A stretch of 11,819 bases of DNA from JAJRZX01 sp964407495 (lineage in GTDB: Bacteria > Desulfobacterota > GWC2-55-46 > JADFVP01): the NCBI GenBank assembly GCA_964407495.1, contig CAYOVP010000057.1, positions 1-11,819 of the forward strand, read 5' to 3'. The notes under the pieces are model-generated. The model searched no databases, had not been told where the DNA came from, and saw nothing but the letters and a program-made list of their open reading frames with translations. Every line of letters begins with the position of its first letter. The stretch's first letter is position 1. Positions 8,842 through 11,819 of this stretch are shown in pieces. Both the position numbers and the translations under genes were made by a program.

Positions 8842-9360
8842 TCAATCCGATTTAGATTCCGCTATTGCCCTGAGCGCATAGAGGAACTTCCTCTGTACGC
8901 CGCTGAGGACCCCAACGAACCCTGAGATGGGGGAGTTGAGGCATCCGAGCAACTTCGCGATGAGCACATCCCTTGAAGGCAGTGTTGCCAGGGCCTTTAT
9001 CTCGTCTTCCTGGACGAGACGCCCGGAGACAACAGCGCCGAGGAGTTTCAGTTCCTTGTGTTCCTTTGCAAACTCCACGAGTGTCTTTGCAGACTGGGCC
9101 GCATCGCCGAAACTGAAGGCCAGGGCCACGGGCCTGTCGAGGAACTCGGTAAGCATCTCTTCGCTACGGCCTTCGAGCGCCCTTCTGGCCAGCGTGTTTC
9201 TTATTACCTTGAACCCTGTTTCATTGTCTCGCAGAGTCTGCCTGAACCCGGTCATCTCCACTGCCTTTATACCCGAGTACTCGGTAATGAAGACAGCGCT
9301 GGAGCGGTCCAGTTTGTCCTTGAGGTCCTGTACGTACGCTTCTTTCTCGGTTCTACGCAA
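8842..9360 (-). CDS. rplJ: Ribosomal protein uL10
   Basis: L10 anchors the L7/L12 dimers to 23S rRNA at the stalk base; in well-studied bacteria the L10-L12 complex also binds its own mRNA leader and represses translation. The 172-residue protein (E. coli 165) shows the N-terminal rRNA-binding domain with TEYSGIKAVEMTGFRQTLR (26-44) and FKVIRNTLARRAL (50-62), then the conserved ATLPSRDVLIAKLLG segment (125-139), and ends in a helix expected to carry the L12 dimers. The start is TTG at 9360: an in-frame TGA at 9370-9372 rules out an upstream start, and the next ATG, codon 36, would delete conserved N-terminal sequence. The Shine-Dalgarno AAGGGGTGA is 9 nt away. A long imperfect hairpin, probably the L10 leader, lies just upstream. 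Confidence 0.97.
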   Translation of the reverse strand: MRRTEKEAYVQDLKDKLDRSSAVFITEYSGIKAVEMTGFRQTLRDNETGFKVIRNTLARRALEGRSEEMLTEFLDRPVALAFSFGDAAQSAKTLVEFAKEHKELKLLGAVVSGRLVQEDEIKALATLPSRDVLIAKLLGCLNSPISGFVGVLSGVQRKFLYALRAIAESKSD

Positions 9361-9369
9361 GTTCTTTTT

Positions 9370-9379
9370 TCACCCCTTT
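9370..9379 (-). promoter_or_regulatory. Ribosome binding site for the rplJ TTG start
   Basis: AAAGGGGTGA ends 9 nt before the TTG at 9360-9358. Its last three bases are an in-frame TGA, so the frame cannot start earlier. It begins 8 nt after the leader hairpin closes, which is the right place for repression by a bound L10-L12 complex. Confidence 0.7.
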
Positions 9380-9387
9380 CCTACAGA

Positions 9388-9503
9388 CAGAGACAACACG
9401 GCGCGGCCCCATATGGTGCGTAGCAGTAGTGATGCCATGCATAGCGGATCTCGGCAGGATTTTTATGCTACGCCCAGGGAGGGCGCCGCCCCTGCTGTCT
9501 CTG
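9388..9503 (-). ncRNA. Candidate L10 (rplJ) leader RNA
   Basis: A long imperfect hairpin lies in the 5' leader of rplJ, the usual place for the autoregulatory L10 leader. The outer arms are CAGAGACA (9496-9503) and TGTCTCTG (9388-9395), a perfect 8-bp match. A GC-rich middle segment pairs GGCG/GCCC stretches with GGGGCCGCGCC across bulges and an internal loop (TCCCT against ATAT). The inner arms are GCGTAGCA (9466-9473) and TGCTACGC (9418-9425), again perfect, around a 40-nt loop that can form a small TGCC/GGCA stem. Known biology: L10 leaders are bound by the L10-L12 complex through a bent, bulged helix. The assignment rests on position and pairing; I did not confirm a match to the family's consensus structure. 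Confidence 0.65.
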
Positions 9504-9527
9504 ATCACGTATTCAGATACTTTTATC

Positions 9528-9578
9528 AAAAAAAACTACTCCACCGCCCTCCTGCCCTGAGGCAGGAGACCCAGGTGG
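9528..9578 (-). terminator. Intrinsic terminator or attenuator between rplA and the rplJ leader
   Basis: The transcript reads CCACC, internal loop, CTCCTGCC, TCAG, GGCAGGAG, internal loop, GGTGG, AGTAG, then eight T. The inner stem is 8 bp with a 4-nt loop and the outer stem 5 bp. The T8 run (9528-9535) follows the outer stem after 5 nt. It would end or reduce transcription from secE-nusG-rplKA before rplJLrpoBC. The 5-nt gap and the internal loop suggest partial rather than complete termination. I found no convincing promoter between it and the leader hairpin. Confidence 0.5.
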
Positions 9579-9622
9579 CGTAAAACTCCTTGTCTTTATT
9601 ACTGTATTCTTCAGCAAGATAA

Positions 9623-9645
9623 GAGAAAAAGGCTGTCTTTTTCTC
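9623..9645 (-). other. A/T-rich 9-bp hairpin in the rplA-rplJ spacer
   Basis: GAGAAAAAG and CTTTTTCTC are perfect arms around a 5-nt loop. The stem is mostly A-T and no T run follows on the minus strand, so terminator function is doubtful. It may be a processing site. The rest of the rplA-rplJ spacer outside the listed hairpins shows no ORF with a plausible start and no clear promoter. Confidence 0.35.
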
Positions 9646-9702
9646 CCCCCATCGTCAATATGCCATACCACTTGGGCCACTGCCGCCCCGCGAGGTCTTG
9701 CC

Positions 9703-9717
9703 AGGGTCAGAGACCCT
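9703..9717 (-). other. Short hairpin directly after rplA
   Basis: AGGGTC and GACCCT pair perfectly across a TCT loop, starting 2 nt after the rplA stop codon. No T run follows. It could protect the rplKA mRNA 3' end after decay from the downstream side; function is not shown. Confidence 0.3.
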
Positions 9718-9718
9718 C

Positions 9719-10420
9719 TTACCTCGTGAGGGTTCTCATCTCATTTGTATCGAGTTTTATACCTGGCCCCATTGTGGTGGAGAGATAAAGGCTTCTGAGG
9801 TATGTGCCCTTGCTGGCCGATGGTTTTGCCTTTACCACGGCCTCCATGAGTGTGAGGAGGTTCTCCCTCAGTTTGTCTTTTCCAAAGGAGACCTTTCCAA
9901 TAGGTACGTGTATATTGCCGGCCTTGTCCACGCGGAACTCCACCTTTCCGGCCTTCAGGTCCTTTACTGCCTTGGCAACGTCAAAGGTGACTGTGCCGAG
10001 TTTGGGGTTTGGCATGAGGCCGCGGGGCCCCAGTATCTTTCCGAGTTTACCCACAGAGCCCATCATATCGGGAGTGGCCACAGTGGCGTCGAAGTCGAGC
10101 CAGCCGGAGCGGACCTTTTCCACCATGTCCTCGCCGCCAACGAAGTCGGCGCCGGCCTCTGCGGCCTCGGCCTCTTTCTCGCCCCGGGCGAAGACGAGGA
10201 CGCGGACTTTTCTACCCGTGCCGTTGGGCAGCACTACGGAGCCGCGCACCATCTGCTCTGGGTGCTTGGGGTTCACACCGAGCCGTCCGGAGACATCTAC
10301 TGTCTCGTCAAAGTTTGCCGTAGCAGTCTCTGGCACGAGGTCGAGGCCCTCGTCCAGTGTATAGGTCTTTTCTGTTTCCAGTTTCGCCTTGGCGGCAAGA
10401 TACTTCTTTGCTCTTTTCAT
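9719..10420 (-). CDS. rplA: Ribosomal protein uL1
   Basis: L1 binds 23S rRNA at the mobile stalk next to the E site and helps release deacylated tRNA; in E. coli it also represses translation of its own rplKA mRNA. The 233-residue protein has the normal length (E. coli 234). Seen: a split domain I (about 1-67 and 160-233) around domain II, the signature KILGPRGLMPNPKLGTVTF at 128-146, and GNIHVPIGKVSFG at 168-180. The ATG lies only 7 nt after the rplK stop, and its Shine-Dalgarno GGAGG sits inside the last codons of rplK, so the two are probably translationally coupled. A 358-nt spacer with several hairpins separates it from rplJ. Confidence 0.99.
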   Translation of the reverse strand: MKRAKKYLAAKAKLETEKTYTLDEGLDLVPETATANFDETVDVSGRLGVNPKHPEQMVRGSVVLPNGTGRKVRVLVFARGEKEAEAAEAGADFVGGEDMVEKVRSGWLDFDATVATPDMMGSVGKLGKILGPRGLMPNPKLGTVTFDVAKAVKDLKAGKVEFRVDKAGNIHVPIGKVSFGKDKLRENLLTLMEAVVKAKPSASKGTYLRSLYLSTTMGPGIKLDTNEMRTLTR

Positions 10421-10427
10421 GATATTC

Positions 10428-10853
10428 TCAGCCCTCCACCGTAATGCCCATGCTCTTTGCCGTGCCTATTATATTGGAGACAGCGGCTTCCAGCGAGGAA
10501 GCCGTGAGGTCCGGACTCTTTATCTTGGCTATCTCCTCGACCTGCTCTCTCGTGACCTTGCCCACTTTTGTCTTGTTTGGCTCGTTCGAGCCCTTCTCGA
10601 GCCCCGCGGCCTTGAGGAGGAGGACCGCGGCGGGCGGGGTCTTCGTGATAAAGGTAAAACTCCTGTCTGCGTACACGGTGATGACCACGGGAATGATCAT
10701 ACCGGCGTCGTTCTGGGTCTTTGCGTTGAAGGCCTTGCAAAAGTCCATTATATTGACGCCGTGCTGGCCGAGGGCCGGGCCTACGGGGGGCGAGGGGTTG
10801 GCCTTGCCGGCTGGTATCTGCAGTTTTATCTGTCCTATTATCTTCTTTGCCAT
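10428..10853 (-). CDS. rplK: Ribosomal protein uL11
   Basis: L11 binds the GTPase-associated centre of 23S rRNA and, in species with RelA, is needed for the stringent response. The 141-residue protein matches the family length exactly. The N-terminal domain carries QIPAGKANPSPPVGPALGQH (12-31) followed by GVNIMDFCKAFN; the C-terminal rRNA-binding domain (about 75-141) includes KTPPAAVLLLKAAG (71-84). Lysines near the N-terminus and Lys40 are in the region trimethylated by PrmA in other bacteria. Nine of its fourteen Ile codons are ATA. A purine-rich AGGAGAGAGAGG lies about 12 nt before the ATG, a somewhat long spacing. It follows nusG by 56 nt and precedes rplA by 7 nt. Confidence 0.99.
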   Translation of the reverse strand: MAKKIIGQIKLQIPAGKANPSPPVGPALGQHGVNIMDFCKAFNAKTQNDAGMIIPVVITVYADRSFTFITKTPPAAVLLLKAAGLEKGSNEPNKTKVGKVTREQVEEIAKIKSPDLTASSLEAAVSNIIGTAKSMGITVEG

Positions 10854-10909
10854 TGTCTCTGTGGACCTCTCTCTCCTGTAGTGTAATCCGCCGTGAGGCA
10901 GTCAATGAG

Positions 10910-11443
10910 TCAGGTCTTTTCCACCTGTCCGAAGTCGAGTTCAACGGGGGTGGGCCTGCCGAAGATGCTCACCATGACGGAGAGTTTGCCCTTGTTGGGC
11001 TTGACGTTCTCCACTATGCCGTTGAAGTTGGTGAAGGGCCCGTCTATGACTCTTACGGACTCGCCTTCCTCGAAGAGGACCTTTGGCTTGGGTCTTGCAG
11101 TACCCTCTTCTATCTGCCGCGTTATCCTCTCCACCTCTTCGTCGGGCACTGCCGGCGGCACTGAGTCTTTCCCCCCCACAAAACCAGTCACCTTGGAGAT
11201 GCTCTTTACGAGGTGCCAGGTCTCGGCGTTATACTCCATGTTGATGAGTATGTAACTGGGAAAGAACTTGCGCGAGGATGTCCTCTTCACGCCCTTTACC
11301 ATATCAACGACCTTCTCGGTGGGAACGAGTATATCTCCGAAGAGGTGCTCCATGTGTTTTGCCTTGATGGTCTCCTCGAGTGCGGCCTTGACCTTGTTCT
11401 CGTACCCAGAGTATGTATGTACAACGTACCACTTTTTTGCCAT
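10910..11443 (-). CDS. nusG: Transcription termination/antitermination factor NusG
   Basis: NusG binds the polymerase clamp next to the exposed DNA, promotes elongation, and through its C-terminal domain contacts Rho or ribosomal protein S10. The 177-residue protein (E. coli 181) has the NGN domain at about 4-95, with WYVVHTYSGYE (5-15) and the hallmark RKFFPSYILI (58-67), a linker, and a KOW domain at about 127-155 (GESVRVIDGPFTNFNG at 127-142), ending in TPVELDFGQVEK. No insertion in the NGN domain is seen, so it is the housekeeping form rather than a specialised paralogue such as RfaH or LoaP. ATG start with GAGG 8 nt upstream. It follows secE by 17 nt, the usual pairing. Confidence 0.99.
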   Translation of the reverse strand: MAKKWYVVHTYSGYENKVKAALEETIKAKHMEHLFGDILVPTEKVVDMVKGVKRTSSRKFFPSYILINMEYNAETWHLVKSISKVTGFVGGKDSVPPAVPDEEVERITRQIEEGTARPKPKVLFEEGESVRVIDGPFTNFNGIVENVKPNKGKLSVMVSIFGRPTPVELDFGQVEKT

Positions 11444-11460
11444 AGCATTGCCTCGTTGCT

Positions 11461-11652
11461 TTACTTCATTATCAGGCCTACAAGCCTTGCGAGCCCCATG
11501 TCCACTATGCCCATGAAGACGGCCAGGAGCGCTGTCACGACCATTACCACCCAGGTGGAGTTCATGGTCTGTTGTTTCGAAGGCCAGGTTACTTTCTTGA
11601 GTTCCTGTCTTGCCTCGGAGAGAAACTGTTTTGCCTTGCCGATGCTTGCCAT
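11461..11652 (-). CDS. secE: Protein translocase subunit SecE
   Basis: SecE clamps the SecY channel in the inner membrane and is essential for protein export. The 63-residue protein is the short, single-span form found in most bacteria, unlike the three-span E. coli protein. Seen: an amphipathic N-terminal helix, the family signature QELKKVTWPSKQ at 16-27, and one hydrophobic membrane segment at about 33-60 (VVMVVTALLAVFMGIV in its core). The ATG follows an AAAGGCGG that is 13 nt away, so the ribosome binding site is weak. It lies 113 nt after tRNA-Trp, with a possible promoter between them, and 17 nt before nusG. Confidence 0.98.
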   Translation of the reverse strand: MASIGKAKQFLSEARQELKKVTWPSKQQTMNSTWVVMVVTALLAVFMGIVDMGLARLVGLIMK

Positions 11653-11713
11653 CTTGTCCCGAACACCGCCTTTGTAGGAGGTTTACCGCTATGGTTGTGA
11701 TGCCCTGGGGCTA

Positions 11714-11743
11714 CTTATATAAAAACCTCGCCTCGTGGCACAA
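11714..11743 (-). promoter_or_regulatory. Candidate sigma70-type promoter before secE
   Basis: On the minus strand TTGTGC (11738-11743) is followed after 18 nt by TATAAG (11714-11719); reading the -10 as TATATA gives a 16-nt spacing. It lies between tRNA-Trp and secE, where a promoter for secE-nusG-rplKA would be expected. The -35 is a partial match, and cotranscription with the tRNA is also possible because no terminator is visible after it. Confidence 0.4.
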
Positions 11744-11765
11744 GGGCCGGAGGTGGGGTGGTTGC

Positions 11766-11819
11766 TGGCAGGCCAGGAGGGATTCGAACCCCCAACATGC
11801 GGTTTTGGAGACCGCCGCT
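11766..11819 (-). tRNA. tRNA-Trp (CCA anticodon), 5' part cut by the window
   Basis: The visible 54 nt run from about position 23 to the 3' end. The anticodon stem GCGGT/ACCGC encloses the loop CTCCAAA, giving the anticodon CCA at 11806-11808. The T arm is GGGGG, TTCGAAT, CCCTC, and the acceptor strand CTGGCCT is followed by G73 and an encoded CCA tail (11766-11768). G73 and the CCA anticodon are the main tryptophan identity elements of bacterial tRNA-Trp. trnW upstream of secE is a common arrangement. Confidence 0.95.

Noticed and set aside
9503..9660. Promoter-like fragments such as TTGATA, TTGACG and TAATAA in the rplA-rplJ spacer.
   Set aside because: No -35 and -10 pair with 16-18 nt spacing was found, so I do not call a promoter for rplJ, although one is expected in many bacteria.
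10854..10861. CAGAGACA just before the rplK ATG, identical to the 5' outer arm of the rplJ leader hairpin.
   Set aside because: A single 8-base match without a partner arm near rplK is within chance, and no L1-type binding structure was apparent in the 56-nt nusG-rplK spacer.
10417..10944. A 175-codon minus-strand open frame overlapping rplK and the nusG end.
   Set aside because: It is an out-of-frame shadow of rplK, rich in Arg and Gly, with no family resemblance, while rplK itself is full length and conserved.
11444..11460. An ATG 6 nt upstream of the nusG start.
   Set aside because: It is out of frame with nusG, and the annotated ATG gives the conserved N-terminus MAKKWYVVHTYSG with a suitable Shine-Dalgarno spacing.
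1..11819. Any unknown gene system, mobile element or CRISPR array.
   Set aside because: Every coding stretch belongs to the conserved secE to rpoC cluster, the gaps are short, and no transposase, direct-repeat array or integration site was seen.

Overview
The window is a housekeeping region from a bacterium: the conserved trnW-secE-nusG-rplK-rplA-rplJ-rplL-rpoB-rpoC cluster. All genes lie on the minus strand, so transcription runs from the right edge to the left edge. The right edge cuts a tRNA-Trp (its 3' 54 nt are present). The left edge cuts rpoC close to its 3' end.

Layout in transcription order: tRNA-Trp (to 11766), a candidate promoter (about 11714-11743), secE, nusG, rplK, rplA, a 358-bp gene-free spacer (9361-9718), rplJ, rplL, a 141-bp spacer, rpoB, a 68-bp spacer, rpoC. 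The spacer before rplJ holds a terminator-like hairpin with a T8 run and then a long imperfect hairpin placed where L10 leaders lie. The rplL-rpoB and rpoB-rpoC spacers also carry inverted repeats, so each step toward the polymerase genes has a possible control point.

The products work together. SecE is a protein-export channel subunit. NusG couples RNA polymerase to Rho or ribosomes. L11 and the L10-L7/L12 stalk form the ribosomal GTPase centre, and L1 forms the mobile stalk at the E site. RpoB and RpoC are the two large catalytic subunits of RNA polymerase. L1 and L10 are autoregulators of such operons in well-studied bacteria.

Organism: a diderm bacterium is likely, because RpoC carries the large insertion in the trigger loop (SI3) and RpoB the SI1 and SI2 insertions, all in an arrangement nearly colinear with E. 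coli. The sequence is moderately GC-rich. AUA is the preferred Ile codon (18 of 28 Ile codons in nusG, rplK and rplA), and AGG/AGA are frequent for Arg; this resembles codon use in many thermophiles. Nitrospirota or the old 'deltaproteobacterial' lineages would fit, but I cannot name a taxon. I see no mobile element, CRISPR array or unknown gene system. The points worth a second look are regulatory: non-AUG starts at rplJ, rpoB and rpoC, the leader hairpins, and a shared initiation-region sequence before rpoB and rpoC.
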